From: Spiribacter halobius
Lineage (GTDB): Bacteria; Pseudomonadota; Gammaproteobacteria; Nitrococcales; Nitrococcaceae
Assembly (NCBI RefSeq): GCF_020883455.1
Contig: NZ_CP086615.1
Coordinates: 3,333,501-3,397,500, forward strand
Length of the DNA stretch: 64,000 nt
Direction: 5' to 3'
This document shows, piece after piece, positions 52,301-61,017 of the stretch; position 1 is the stretch's first letter, and each line of letters begins with the position of its first letter. A program made the position numbers and the translations under genes. Below the pieces are notes generated by a model. The model was given only the letters and a program-made list of their open reading frames with translations. It was not told the DNA's origin and did not search any database.

Positions 52301-53578
52301 TCATTGGGTGATGCTGGGCAGCCAGGTGGCAATGCCCGGGAAGGCCATCAGCACCAGGGTGAAGGCGACCAGCGTAAGCAGGAACGGCAGATTCGTCACG
52401 AATATGCGCATCTGGTCGACGCCCGCTATGCGCCCGGTGATGATGAGCGCGATGGCGAGGGGCGGCGTGAGCTGGCCGATCACGACCGACATCACCATAA
52501 GCACCCCGAAGTGCAGGAGATCGGCGTCGTAGAACAGCAGCGTCGGCAGGATCACGGGTACCAGCACCGGGATCAGCGGGTCCAGGAACATGCCCGCAAG
52601 CACGGCCAGGATCACCAGCACCAGCAGCCGGGCGAACATGCCGTCCCCGATGGTGAGCACGTCGATCACCGAGGCCAGGATCTGCGGCACGTGGGCGCTG
52701 GAGAGGCTGGCGCCGAGCGCGAAGGACAGGCTGACGATGATCAGCAACTCGCCGGTGAGCTGCAAGCCCACGACGAACACCCGGTAGAGCTCGCGCAGGT
52801 GCAGGGTGCGGTAGGCGAAGACCGACACCAGGATCGCGTACACCACGGCGAAGGCGCCGGCCTCCGAGGGGGTGAACACGCCGAAGGCGAGGCCGCCGAC
52901 GATGATCGCCGGCATGCCGAACGCAAGCGATGCCCGCCGCCCGCTGCGCAGGATGTCCCACCCGGACAGGCTGCCGTGCCGGCGCCAGCCTCGGCGCCAC
53001 GCCAGGAACATCACCAGCACCATGAAGGTGAGGCCGAGCAGGATGCCGGGTATGAGCCCGGCCAGGAACAGCGCTCCGAGGGAGGTCCCGGTGATCGCGG
53101 AATAGAGGATCATGGGCGAGGACGGTGGGATGAGCGGCCCGATGCCGCAGGAGGAGGCGCTCACCGCGGCGGCCACGTCGCCCGGGTAGCCCTCGCGCTT
53201 CATCGCCGGAATCAGGATCGAGCTGGAGCCGGCGAGATCCGCAGTGGAGGAGCCGATCATGCCGCCGAAGAACATGCTCGTCAGCACGTTCACCTGGGCG
53301 AGGCCGCCGCGCATCCAGCCGACCAGGGCGCGGGCGAACTCGAACAGCCGCCCGGAGATGCCGCCGGCGTTCATGATCACCCCCGCCAGCACGAACAGCG
53401 GCAGGGCCAGCAACGTGAACTGGCTGACGCCGGAGACCATGGTCTGCGGCAGCATCATCCCCCACTGGCCGCCGAGGTAGAAGTTCAGGGCGACGGCCAC
53501 CAACAGCGCCGCCACCATGGGCACGCCGAGGATAAGCAGCCCGAGCAGCGAGGCGATGGCGATCAGGGCACTGGTCAT
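52301..53578 (-). CDS. dctM: TRAP transporter large permease (DctM)
   Basis: 425 residues with about twelve helices and the DctM-type sequences GGMIGSSTADLAGSSSIL and CGIGPLIPPSSPMILY, conserved around the transport site. It moves a carboxylate with sodium using the periplasmic DctP. Partners are dctQ upstream (30 bp) and dctP further upstream. Confidence 0.94.
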   Translation of the reverse strand: MTSALIAIASLLGLLILGVPMVAALLVAVALNFYLGGQWGMMLPQTMVSGVSQFTLLALPLFVLAGVIMNAGGISGRLFEFARALVGWMRGGLAQVNVLTSMFFGGMIGSSTADLAGSSSILIPAMKREGYPGDVAAAVSASSCGIGPLIPPSSPMILYSAITGTSLGALFLAGLIPGILLGLTFMVLVMFLAWRRGWRRHGSLSGWDILRSGRRASLAFGMPAIIVGGLAFGVFTPSEAGAFAVVYAILVSVFAYRTLHLRELYRVFVVGLQLTGELLIIVSLSFALGASLSSAHVPQILASVIDVLTIGDGMFARLLVLVILAVLAGMFLDPLIPVLVPVILPTLLFYDADLLHFGVLMVMSVVIGQLTPPLAIALIITGRIAGVDQMRIFVTNLPFLLTLVAFTLVLMAFPGIATWLPSITQ

Positions 53579-53608
53579 GGGCGGTTTCCGTTTGGCGGGG
53601 GTTCGGGA

Positions 53609-54202
53609 TCAGGCGTCGCCGCCCGTGGCGCGCGCCGCGAGCAGGCCCTTAACGAAATGCTCCAGGTAGGCGAGCGCCGCGACGGCCGGGCCGATCAGCA
53701 TCGCCGAGAGGAACCAGCCGCGCTCGAGCTTCAGGTAGATGGTGCGGTCGCCGCCGAACAGGCCCACGTAGTTGACGGACACCAGCGCGAGATACGTGAA
53801 CCCGGCCGCCGCCACCAGGTAGGCGAACAGGTTCAGCGCCTGGCGCCAGCGGGACGGGAAGAGGTCCATGAAGAACTCGATGCGGATGACCTGCCGCCGC
53901 CGGATGGCGAGGAACATGCCGCACATGCCGAGCCACGGCAGCGTGCCGATCACGATCTCCTCCACCCAGATGAACGTGAACCCCACCGTGTAACGCGTCG
54001 TGGCGTTGACGAAGACGAGCGCCACCGTGGCGACGAGGATGGTCACGCCGACGGCCTCCACTATCCGGTTGATCAGCCGGTCCAGGGGCGAGGCGCCGGG
54101 ATCCGGGTCCATCAGCTCCGGCGGCCGGGTGGCCTCCTCCATCTGGCGGACGATATCGTCGTCCTTACCCGTGGCGGCTTCGGTGCGGCTCTCCTCACTC
54201 AT
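53609..54202 (-). CDS. dctQ: TRAP transporter small permease (DctQ)
   Basis: 197 residues with four membrane helices (TILVATVALVFVNATTRY, WVEEIVIGTLPWLGMCGMFL, ALNLFAYLVAAAGFTYLAL and a last one). VEE and RRRQVIRIEFF are typical DctQ segments. The ATG at 54202 was chosen as the start of a normal-length protein. It forms a complex with DctM. Confidence 0.9.
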   Translation of the reverse strand: MSEESRTEAATGKDDDIVRQMEEATRPPELMDPDPGASPLDRLINRIVEAVGVTILVATVALVFVNATTRYTVGFTFIWVEEIVIGTLPWLGMCGMFLAIRRRQVIRIEFFMDLFPSRWRQALNLFAYLVAAAGFTYLALVSVNYVGLFGGDRTIYLKLERGWFLSAMLIGPAVAALAYLEHFVKGLLAARATGGDA

Positions 54203-54283
54203 CGCCTGTCCCCTCCGGAATTGTTCAAGGGCGCGCCAGCGCACCCGTGTACGCCAACGCGTCCCGGGCACCTGCGCACGGCG

Positions 54284-55390
54284 TCAGTCATCGCCGCGGA
54301 CCAGCGAGTCCTTCAGGGCGTCCCGGTCGACAGTGACCCCAAAGCCCGGTGCGTCGGGAACGTGCATGCGCCCGTTCACCGCCTCCGGGGCATGCTCGAA
54401 GACCTGCCGCTCCACCTGCTCGACACCGAGGTGGACCTCCGCCAGCGTGCCGTTGCGGAAACCCGCGACGTGGTGCAGGCAGTAGATCCCGCCGCCGCCG
54501 GCGTCGGACAGCGGGCGATTGTAGATCTGGGCGAGATGCGCCACCCGCCGCGTCTCCGTCATGCCGCCGTTGAACAGGCTGTTGGGCATGAAGATGTCGA
54601 TGGCGTCGTGCTCGAGGAAATGCCGGAACCGCTCGGAGTGCCCGTCCATCTGTCCGGCCGAGAGGGGAATGCTGGTGCGCTGGCGCAGCAGGCGCATATC
54701 TCTCGGATCATTGCGATGAAGCGGGTCCTCGAACCAGGCGATGCCGCAGTCCTCGAGCATGCGGGCGAGTTGCAGGGCGTCCTCGAGGCCGAGGCTCTCG
54801 TTGGCGTCGATGGCGATCAGAACGTCCTCGCCCAGCGCCTCGCGCAAGTGGCGTACACGCTCGGCGTCCTCCCGGATACCACCCGGGGCGACCCCGACCA
54901 GCATCTTCAAGCGGCTGTGCCCGCGCGCGATGAGGTCCCGCGCCACCGCCACCAGCTGGTCGCGGTCGTAGGCACCGAAGCCGAAGGTGACGTAGACATC
55001 GGCGTGGTCGCGGTGGCCGCCGAGGAGCTGGGCCACGCTGCGTCCCGCCGCCTTGCCGATGAGGTCCCAAAGCCCAAGGTCCACGCAGGACAGGGCCGCG
55101 AGGTTGATACCGCTGGCCTGGCCGCGCTCGGAGACGATCGGCTGCAGCCGTGCGTGGATCGCCTCGAGATTACGGGGATCCATGCCGACCAGCGCCGGCC
55201 GCAGGTGGTGGTTCACGCAGGCCGCCACGCCGTGGCAGAGGAAGCGGGCCGACATGCCGACACCGATGTGCCCCTCATCGGTCTCCACTTCGCAACAGAC
55301 GCGCATGGGGTCGCCCGCTGGGCGGTTGTGGATGAGCGGCAGCCGTGTCTCGAAGCGATGCACGCTGGCACGAACGTCTGAGATCTTCAC
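54284..55390 (-). CDS. Enolase-superfamily (mandelate racemase/muconate lactonizing) enzyme
   Basis: 368 residues. The barrel shows the catalytic Lys region HSRLKMLVGV and metal ligands Asp (LIAIDANESLG), Glu (IAWFEDPLHRND) and a third acidic position near IPLSAGQMDGH. It resembles sugar-acid dehydratases and racemases. In the last barrel segment the usual His motif is not obvious (NRPLSDAGGGGIY), so the catalytic dyad may differ. Its position in the TRAP operon suggests that it acts on the imported acid. Confidence 0.85.
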   Translation of the reverse strand: MKISDVRASVHRFETRLPLIHNRPAGDPMRVCCEVETDEGHIGVGMSARFLCHGVAACVNHHLRPALVGMDPRNLEAIHARLQPIVSERGQASGINLAALSCVDLGLWDLIGKAAGRSVAQLLGGHRDHADVYVTFGFGAYDRDQLVAVARDLIARGHSRLKMLVGVAPGGIREDAERVRHLREALGEDVLIAIDANESLGLEDALQLARMLEDCGIAWFEDPLHRNDPRDMRLLRQRTSIPLSAGQMDGHSERFRHFLEHDAIDIFMPNSLFNGGMTETRRVAHLAQIYNRPLSDAGGGGIYCLHHVAGFRNGTLAEVHLGVEQVERQVFEHAPEAVNGRMHVPDAPGFGVTVDRDALKDSLVRGDD

Positions 55391-55530
55391 AGGGTAACCT
55401 TCTCCGGTTGCCGGGGTGGCACACCCCCGCGGCGACGGCGCTGCAGAAGCTCCGCTTCCGCCGGGTGGCGTCCCGCTGCGGCAATGCTTCTCGGGTGGGC
55501 CGCTCCGTGCCCGGAGCAGCCATGTTGGCG

Positions 55531-55560
55531 CGGTGGGCCGGGCGTGCCCGGCCCACCGCG
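55531..55560. terminator. Strong hairpin between dctP and the enolase-family gene
   Basis: GCGGTGGGCCGGGC, a two-base loop, then GCCCGGCCCACCGC: a perfect 14-bp stem 30 bp after the dctP stop on the minus strand. It has no T-run. This position often holds an attenuating or mRNA-stabilising structure that lets the binding protein be made in excess over the downstream genes. Confidence 0.65.
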
Positions 55561-55589
55561 GCGGATGCCGCAGGGATCAGCGACGGCGC

Positions 55590-56582
55590 CTACTGCGAGC
55601 GCAGCTCGAGGACGCGCGCCGTGAAATCACGGCCCGCGAGCTCCGCCAGCGCATCCCAGATGGGCTCGGAGGCTTCCTCGAACGCCGCGAGGTCGATCTC
55701 GTTGACCTCCATGCTCTGGCCAAGCTCGTCGAGCAACTCCGCGTCCGCCTCGGTACCCAGTCGCCGCGTATACTCCGCGGCCTCCTGGGCGGCCCGGGTT
55801 ACGGCCTCCTTGTGCTCAGGGCTCAGCCCGTCCCAGGTATCGCCGTTCATGACGAACGTCACTGGCGTGTAGACGTGGTTGGAAAGGGAGAGGTAGTCCT
55901 GGACCTCGAACAGCGAGCGCGTCTTGATGGTGAGCAGCGGGTTCTCCTGAGCGTCCACCGTTCCCTGCTGCAGCGCCAGGTAGAGCTCGCCGAAGTTCAT
56001 CGACACTGGCTGGGCGCCGAACGTGCGGAACGTCAGCACCCGGCCCTCACTGCCCGGCACGCGGATGCGGATGCCCTCCAGATCCTCCGGCACGACGATG
56101 GGCCGCACGTTGTTGGTGATCTGGCGGAAGCCGAGCTCACCGAAGGCGAGTACGTGCAGGTTCTCACTCTCGCGCATGGACTCGCGCAGCATCTCGCCCA
56201 CCTCGCCGTCGAGCAGGCGGGCCACGGTTTCCCGGCTGTCGAACAGGAAGGGCATGTCGAACATCGCCCACTTGGAGTCCAGGGAAACCGCGTCCGAACC
56301 CATCGGGTAGACGTCGATCTGCCCGGTCCGGATCATCTGCAGGTGGACGGTTTCGTCACCCAGCGCCTCGGTGTGGAACAGCTCGTAGCTGAAATCGTCG
56401 CCAAGCGCTTCCTCCAGGTTGTCGGCGAATCGCTGCGCCATCTGCAGGTCCAATCCACTGGAAGGGTTCTCGCCCGAGATTCTCAGGCTCAGAGACTGCG
56501 CACCTGCCGGCAGGGCGAGCGCAATGCTCACACCTGCCACGAGCGCCCCGAGCGCGCTCGCCACCGTTCGCTTGTTATTCAT
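55590..56582 (-). CDS. dctP: TRAP transporter solute-binding protein (DctP)
   Basis: 330 residues with a signal peptide ending at PAGAQ. DctP features are GLDLQMAQRFADNLEEALG, MIRTGQIDVYPMGSD, LEGIRIRVPGSEGRV with the conserved Arg that binds the substrate carboxylate, and GTVDAQENPLLTI. It captures an organic or sugar acid in the periplasm for DctQM. The ATG at 56582 has AGGAG-type upstream sequence; an ATG 7 codons earlier is possible. Confidence 0.93.
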   Translation of the reverse strand: MNNKRTVASALGALVAGVSIALALPAGAQSLSLRISGENPSSGLDLQMAQRFADNLEEALGDDFSYELFHTEALGDETVHLQMIRTGQIDVYPMGSDAVSLDSKWAMFDMPFLFDSRETVARLLDGEVGEMLRESMRESENLHVLAFGELGFRQITNNVRPIVVPEDLEGIRIRVPGSEGRVLTFRTFGAQPVSMNFGELYLALQQGTVDAQENPLLTIKTRSLFEVQDYLSLSNHVYTPVTFVMNGDTWDGLSPEHKEAVTRAAQEAAEYTRRLGTEADAELLDELGQSMEVNEIDLAAFEEASEPIWDALAELAGRDFTARVLELRSQ

Positions 56583-56946
56583 GATGATCTCTCTCCTCAG
56601 CAACTAGGATGCCGCCGTGTCAACGGTGGCGATGGGATCGGACCCACCCCGCTGCACCCGCTCGGGCGCTGACGGGGACGGCTGGCCGGGACTGACCTGC
56701 CGATTCAGCCTTCCCTGGACTTTTGACATTATTCATAATCCCTTTGGGGAAAGTAGCCCACGGTCACGGGGGGCGCAACTCTGCAGGCCCGCCGTTGACC
56801 TAGGGCGCACCACAGATCCGGTAAGCCGCCCCCCGATCCCGCGACTCCCGGCCCCGCCGCAGTGCCGCGCTTCGCGCACGTCCGGACACCGCCGCGGACT
56901 CGAGCCGGACACGGTGCGCCTCGGCCTCTCTCCGTCGGGGCGGCCA
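56583..56946. promoter_or_regulatory. Intergenic control region before dctP
   Basis: About 360 bp without a gene. An AT-rich spot at 56728-56739 reads ATTATTCATAAT, an imperfect palindrome inside TTGACATTATTCATAATCC, and could be a promoter/operator for dctP. The remainder is GC-rich with no clear structure. Confidence 0.5.
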
Positions 56947-57657
56947 TTACCCCTGATCCGCACCTGCCGCCCGGTCCTCCGCAGCGATACCGCTGGCGTC
57001 GCCCAGTCGGTTCAGCACGCTGGCCGCCGACTGGTGGATGTGGCGCTCGGTTGCGCAGCGAGCGTGCACCGGATTCCCCGATCGCAGGGCCTCCAGGATC
57101 TCGCGGTGTTCTGCCGCGCGACTCCCCTGGTCACGCCCGGCGGCGATCATCGTTCGAAAGCGGCTGATACGCAGCCTGAGGCCGCGCACGATCTCGACCA
57201 GGGGGGCGTTTCCGCTGCGCTCGAGAATGACGTCGTGGAACGCCTGGCCCGCCTGCAGCGAACCATCGACATCGCCTTCGGCCGCCAGGCGCCGCATCTC
57301 CTCAACGTGATGCTCCATCGCAGCCAGGTCGTCATCAGTGATGGACGGGGCAGCGAGGCTCGCCGCGAGGCCCTCGTTCACTGCGCGAACGGCGTACAGC
57401 TGCTCCAGCTCCTGCGCATCGAGCGGGGCGACAAAGATTCGCCCGTTGGGCCGCCGCACCACGAAACCTTCCTGTTCTAGCCGATGCAGCGCCTCGCGGA
57501 TGGGGCTGCGGCTGATCTGGAACTGCCTTGCCAACTGTGGCTCGGTCAGCTGCGCCCCAGGCTGCAACGCCCCCGACACGATGGCCCGCCGCAAGCCGTG
57601 GTAGGCGTCATCGCGCAGAGACCGTTTGGGGATGGGACCAAGTTGAGCTTCGTTCAT
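56947..57657 (-). CDS. GntR/FCD-family regulator 2
   Basis: 236 residues. The DNA-binding domain contains LTEPQLARQFQISRSPIREA and LHRLEQEGFVVRRPNGRIF. The FCD domain contains AVNEGLAASLA, AGQAFHDVILERSGN and EHREILEALRSGN with metal-type His residues. It is placed between the TRAP and the Tct operons and divergent from tctC, so it probably controls one or both. A palindrome in the shared promoter region is its likely site. Confidence 0.91.
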   Translation of the reverse strand: MNEAQLGPIPKRSLRDDAYHGLRRAIVSGALQPGAQLTEPQLARQFQISRSPIREALHRLEQEGFVVRRPNGRIFVAPLDAQELEQLYAVRAVNEGLAASLAAPSITDDDLAAMEHHVEEMRRLAAEGDVDGSLQAGQAFHDVILERSGNAPLVEIVRGLRLRISRFRTMIAAGRDQGSRAAEHREILEALRSGNPVHARCATERHIHQSAASVLNRLGDASGIAAEDRAAGADQG

Positions 57658-57690
57658 CGGAACAGGGCTCCATCTATGCCGACACTACGG

Positions 57691-57712
57691 AACATACTGT
57701 CGACTGTATGTT
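57691..57712. promoter_or_regulatory. Candidate GntR operator and tctC promoter
   Basis: Arms AACATAC and GTATGTT are perfectly inverted around TGTCGACT. The right arm overlaps TTGACT (57711-57716), a possible -35 element of the rightward tct operon with a weak -10 (TACGTT) 16 bp further on. Binding here would block tctC and the regulator's own gene. Confidence 0.6.
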
Positions 57713-57867
57713 GACTCAAGCCCAAATGGGGCTACGTTGATGCGTAGGGGCGCATTGCCGATGGCAAGCGCCCTCGCCCCGGGACCCGTCGACCGCCCGC
57801 GGTACAGAAAGGCGCGGCGCCGGCCTGGGGCCTGCTCCATTCAGAGCGCCAATACGGAGGAGAGGAG

Positions 57868-58884
57868 ATGAACGCATCCATCCCCAGCCCCTTGCGGGGC
57901 ATGCTCGCGGTGTGCCTTCTGAGCCTGTCTGGCCTCGGCGTGGCCGATGCACAGACAACAGAGGCACCCGAAAAACCCGACGGCTATCCGAGCCGCGACA
58001 TCACCGTGATGATTCCCTTCGGCACGGGGGGCGGCTCCGATCAGATGATGCGGGCGCTCGGTGCCGAAATGGCCCGCATCATGGGCGTGGACTTCCGCTA
58101 CACGAACAAGTCCGGCGCGGGGGGACTGGCAGCCATCCCCGACTTCCTGGTCGCGCCGACGGACGGCTACACGCTGTTGCAGCACCATGACGCCGTCGTC
58201 ACAGGCCAGGCAGCAGGCAAGCACAACCTCGTCATCGGCGAGAACATCGTGCCGATCTGCATCCCTCAGCAGGACTTCAGCCAGCTGTTCATCAACGCCG
58301 AGGACGATCGCTTCGACGACTGGGAGTCCCTGGTCGAGTACGCCCAAGAGACCGGCGAGACGCTCAGGGTCGCCGCGAGCAGTGGTCAGGGCTCGCACGA
58401 GCACAGCATGGTCACCCTCATCTCGGAGGGCAGCGGCATCGACCTCGAGGTGGTGCCCTTCGGCGACCCGGGGGAGCGTGTCAGCGCGATTCTCGGCCAG
58501 CACGTGGCCCTTTACTACGACCAGCCCGGCGAGGGCCGGCCTTACGTTGAGGAAGGCCAGCTCACGCCGGTCCTGTCGATTGTCGAGGAAGCGCCCGACG
58601 CGTTCAGCCACATACCCGACCTGCGCGACGTGGGACTCGAATTCAATCCGACCCTGAAGTTCCGCGCGCTCTGGGCGAGCCCCGAAGTCCCGGAAGAGCG
58701 CCGGGACTATCTCGAAGCGGTCTGCCGCCAGGCGGCCGATTCCGAGGGGTGGCAGGACTATCTCGAGCGCACCTATACGCATCTGAACAGCCGTTTCTAC
58801 GGCTCCGAGGAAGGCACGGAGTTCGCCTCGCAGATGCTCGAGACCTACCGCACGACCTTCAGAGATCTGGGCATCATCGACTAG
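57868..58884 (+). CDS. tctC: Tripartite tricarboxylate transporter solute-binding protein (TctC)
   Basis: 338 residues with a signal peptide ending near ADAQ. TctC-type sequences are YPSRDITVMIPFGTGGGSDQ, GVDFRYTNKSGAGG and ATDGYTLL-like APTDGYTLLQHH. It binds a carboxylate in the periplasm for TctAB. GGAGGAGAGGAG precedes the ATG. Unlike many relatives it has an acidic character (many Asp/Glu), consistent with a salt-adapted host. Confidence 0.92.
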   Translation: MNASIPSPLRGMLAVCLLSLSGLGVADAQTTEAPEKPDGYPSRDITVMIPFGTGGGSDQMMRALGAEMARIMGVDFRYTNKSGAGGLAAIPDFLVAPTDGYTLLQHHDAVVTGQAAGKHNLVIGENIVPICIPQQDFSQLFINAEDDRFDDWESLVEYAQETGETLRVAASSGQGSHEHSMVTLISEGSGIDLEVVPFGDPGERVSAILGQHVALYYDQPGEGRPYVEEGQLTPVLSIVEEAPDAFSHIPDLRDVGLEFNPTLKFRALWASPEVPEERRDYLEAVCRQAADSEGWQDYLERTYTHLNSRFYGSEEGTEFASQMLETYRTTFRDLGIID

Positions 58885-58897
58885 CGGAGGACTCCCG

Positions 58898-59440
58898 GTG
58901 AGTGCTTCCACGCGTGAGTTGCTGAAGATATCCAGCGAGGCGGCGGTGTGGCTCGGCATCGCCGCCTTCGCCTGGATCCAGACCTATGAATTCGCCGGCC
59001 AGGACATGATCTTCCGCTGGGGTGCGGCGATCTGGCCGCGCGCGGTAATCGTCGCTCTGGTGCTGGGTGCCGCCGTGCAGTTCCTCGGGCGGCTCATGGC
59101 CTGGCAACAGCGCCGGGGGCGCGAGGCGGCAGCGTCCCCGGCCACCCCTCGGGTCAGGGACTGGCGGGCGACGGCGAGAACCGGGGCGATGCTCGTCGTC
59201 CCGCTGGTGTACCTCTACCTTCTGCCGCGCATGGGCTATTTCGTCACGACGCCCTTCTTCATCGGGCTGTTGGTCCATATCTACGGCATTCGCCAGCCGG
59301 CGAAGGTGGTCGGGATCGCGCTGGCGGTCTACGCAGCCCTCCTGCTCTTCTTCACGACCCTCCTGTTCGTGCCACTGCCCACCGGGTACTGGCCCGGTTT
59401 CTACGAATTCAATACGTGGTTCGCCGAACTCGTGAGTTAG
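58898..59440 (+). CDS. tctB: Tripartite tricarboxylate transporter small subunit (TctB)
   Basis: 180 residues with four helices (VWLGIAAFAWIQTYEF, AVIVALVLGAAVQFLG, MLVVPLVYLYLLPRMGYFV, VVGIALAVYAALLLFFTTLL). It begins at a GTG with GGAGG upstream, 13 bp after tctC, and is followed by tctA after 9 bp. Confidence 0.88.
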   Translation: MSASTRELLKISSEAAVWLGIAAFAWIQTYEFAGQDMIFRWGAAIWPRAVIVALVLGAAVQFLGRLMAWQQRRGREAAASPATPRVRDWRATARTGAMLVVPLVYLYLLPRMGYFVTTPFFIGLLVHIYGIRQPAKVVGIALAVYAALLLFFTTLLFVPLPTGYWPGFYEFNTWFAELVS

Positions 59441-59449
59441 GAGACCGGC

Positions 59450-60970
59450 ATGTCCGACTTGATCACCGGCCTGAGCGGCGTGCTCCTTGACCCCGCCACG
59501 CTCGGTCTCTTCGTCTTCGCCCTCATTGGCGGCATTGTGTTTGGCTCGATTCCGGGCATCAGCGGAGTGACTCTGGCCGCCATCCTGCTACCGTTCACCG
59601 CCGGAATGTCCACCACTCAGGCGGTCATGACTTTCGCGGTGCTTTACGTCTCGAGTGTCTACGGCGGGGCCATCACCGCGATCCTGTTCAATATCCCGGG
59701 CTCGCCCAACAACGCGCCGGCCTGCTTCGACGGCTACCCGATGACCCTGAACGGTCAGTCGGGCAAGGCGATTGGTGCGGCGGTGACGGCCTCTGCACTG
59801 GGTGGCACCGTATCGGCCCTGGTCATGATGCTCGCCACCGAGAGCATTGCCGGCTGGGCGGTGAGGGCCTTCGGTCCGCCCGAGATCTTCGCACTGGTCG
59901 TATTCGGACTCACCGTGGCCGGCGCAGTTGGCGCGCAGACCCTTTCCCACGGCTGGCTGTCCGTCTGCCTGGGCCTGCTGCTGGCCACGATCGGCACCTC
60001 GCCGGCGGGAAATGTGCCGCGATTCAACATGGGTAGCACCTACCTGATGGGCGGCATCGAGTTCGTCGCCATCATTCTCGGAGTGTTCGCCGTCTCGGAG
60101 GTGCTCAAGCAGGGACAGCACATTGCCGAAGGCATCCGTGTCCCGCCGAAGATCGGTATCGATTTCCCCAGCTTTGCGGAATTCTGGGCACTGAAGCTTG
60201 CGGTGTTCCGGTCGATCATCATCGGGTTCTTCTCCGGGATTCTGCCCGGCATCGGCGCGACGCTGGCGGCCTTTCTCGGTTACAACGAGGCCGTTCGCTG
60301 GTCTCGAAACCCCAAGAAGTTCGGCACCGGCACGCTTGAGGGCGTGGTTGCCCCCGAGGTGGCCAACAATGCCGCCACGGGGGCTGCCATGGTGCCCCTT
60401 CTCGCCCTGGGCATCCCCGGCGGGGCACTCACCGCCATGATGCTGGCCGCGTTCCAGATGCACGGCCTCGACCCGGGGCCAGCGCTGTTCATGACCAGTC
60501 GCGAGCTCGTCTGGACCGTTTTCGTGGCGATGCTGCTTGCCAACATGTCGATCATGCTGCTGGGCTACCTTGAGACAAAGACCATCGTCCATCTGCTGCG
60601 GATTCCGTTTCCGCTGCTCGCTCCGATCATCCTCATGCTGGGGATCATCGGCGCCTACGCGGTGCGCAACCTGATGCTGGATGTCTGGGTCATGCTGATT
60701 GCCGGTATCGCTGCCTTCGTTCTCCGGGGCCGTGGCTACTCCATGGCCGGCGTCGTGCTGGGGGTGATTCTTGGTCAGATCGGAGAGGGAGCCTTCGTGA
60801 AGGCCATGCCGATCATGAACTACGAGCTGACCGGCTTTCTGTACCGTCCGGTTGCGCTCGTCCTGCTGCTCGGAGCGGTTCTATCAGTCGCCATCAGCGC
60901 ATTTCAACGGGTGCGGCGAGCGCGGAAGGAAGCGGGTCGGGACGGCTTGCCGGCAGACGCCAGCGCCTGA
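59450..60970 (+). CDS. tctA: Tripartite tricarboxylate transporter large permease (TctA)
   Basis: 506 residues, about twelve helices, with the TctA signatures FGSIPGISGVTLAAILLPFT, YGGAITAILFNIPGSPNNAP and VAPEVANNAATGAAMVPLLALGIPG. It forms the sodium-coupled channel with TctB. Confidence 0.95.
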   Translation: MSDLITGLSGVLLDPATLGLFVFALIGGIVFGSIPGISGVTLAAILLPFTAGMSTTQAVMTFAVLYVSSVYGGAITAILFNIPGSPNNAPACFDGYPMTLNGQSGKAIGAAVTASALGGTVSALVMMLATESIAGWAVRAFGPPEIFALVVFGLTVAGAVGAQTLSHGWLSVCLGLLLATIGTSPAGNVPRFNMGSTYLMGGIEFVAIILGVFAVSEVLKQGQHIAEGIRVPPKIGIDFPSFAEFWALKLAVFRSIIIGFFSGILPGIGATLAAFLGYNEAVRWSRNPKKFGTGTLEGVVAPEVANNAATGAAMVPLLALGIPGGALTAMMLAAFQMHGLDPGPALFMTSRELVWTVFVAMLLANMSIMLLGYLETKTIVHLLRIPFPLLAPIILMLGIIGAYAVRNLMLDVWVMLIAGIAAFVLRGRGYSMAGVVLGVILGQIGEGAFVKAMPIMNYELTGFLYRPVALVLLLGAVLSVAISAFQRVRRARKEAGRDGLPADASA

Positions 60971-61017
60971 CCGTATGCTCGCAGGTCGACGAACCAGGAG
61001 CATAAAAGGCTGAAGCG

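Noticed and set aside
52292..55381. A 1029-codon open frame on the plus strand over the TRAP and enolase-family genes
   Set aside because: It is the antisense of well-supported genes (DctM, DctQ, MR/MLE). The translation is rich in Gln, His, Glu and Arg with no recognisable domain, a common shadow in GC-rich DNA.
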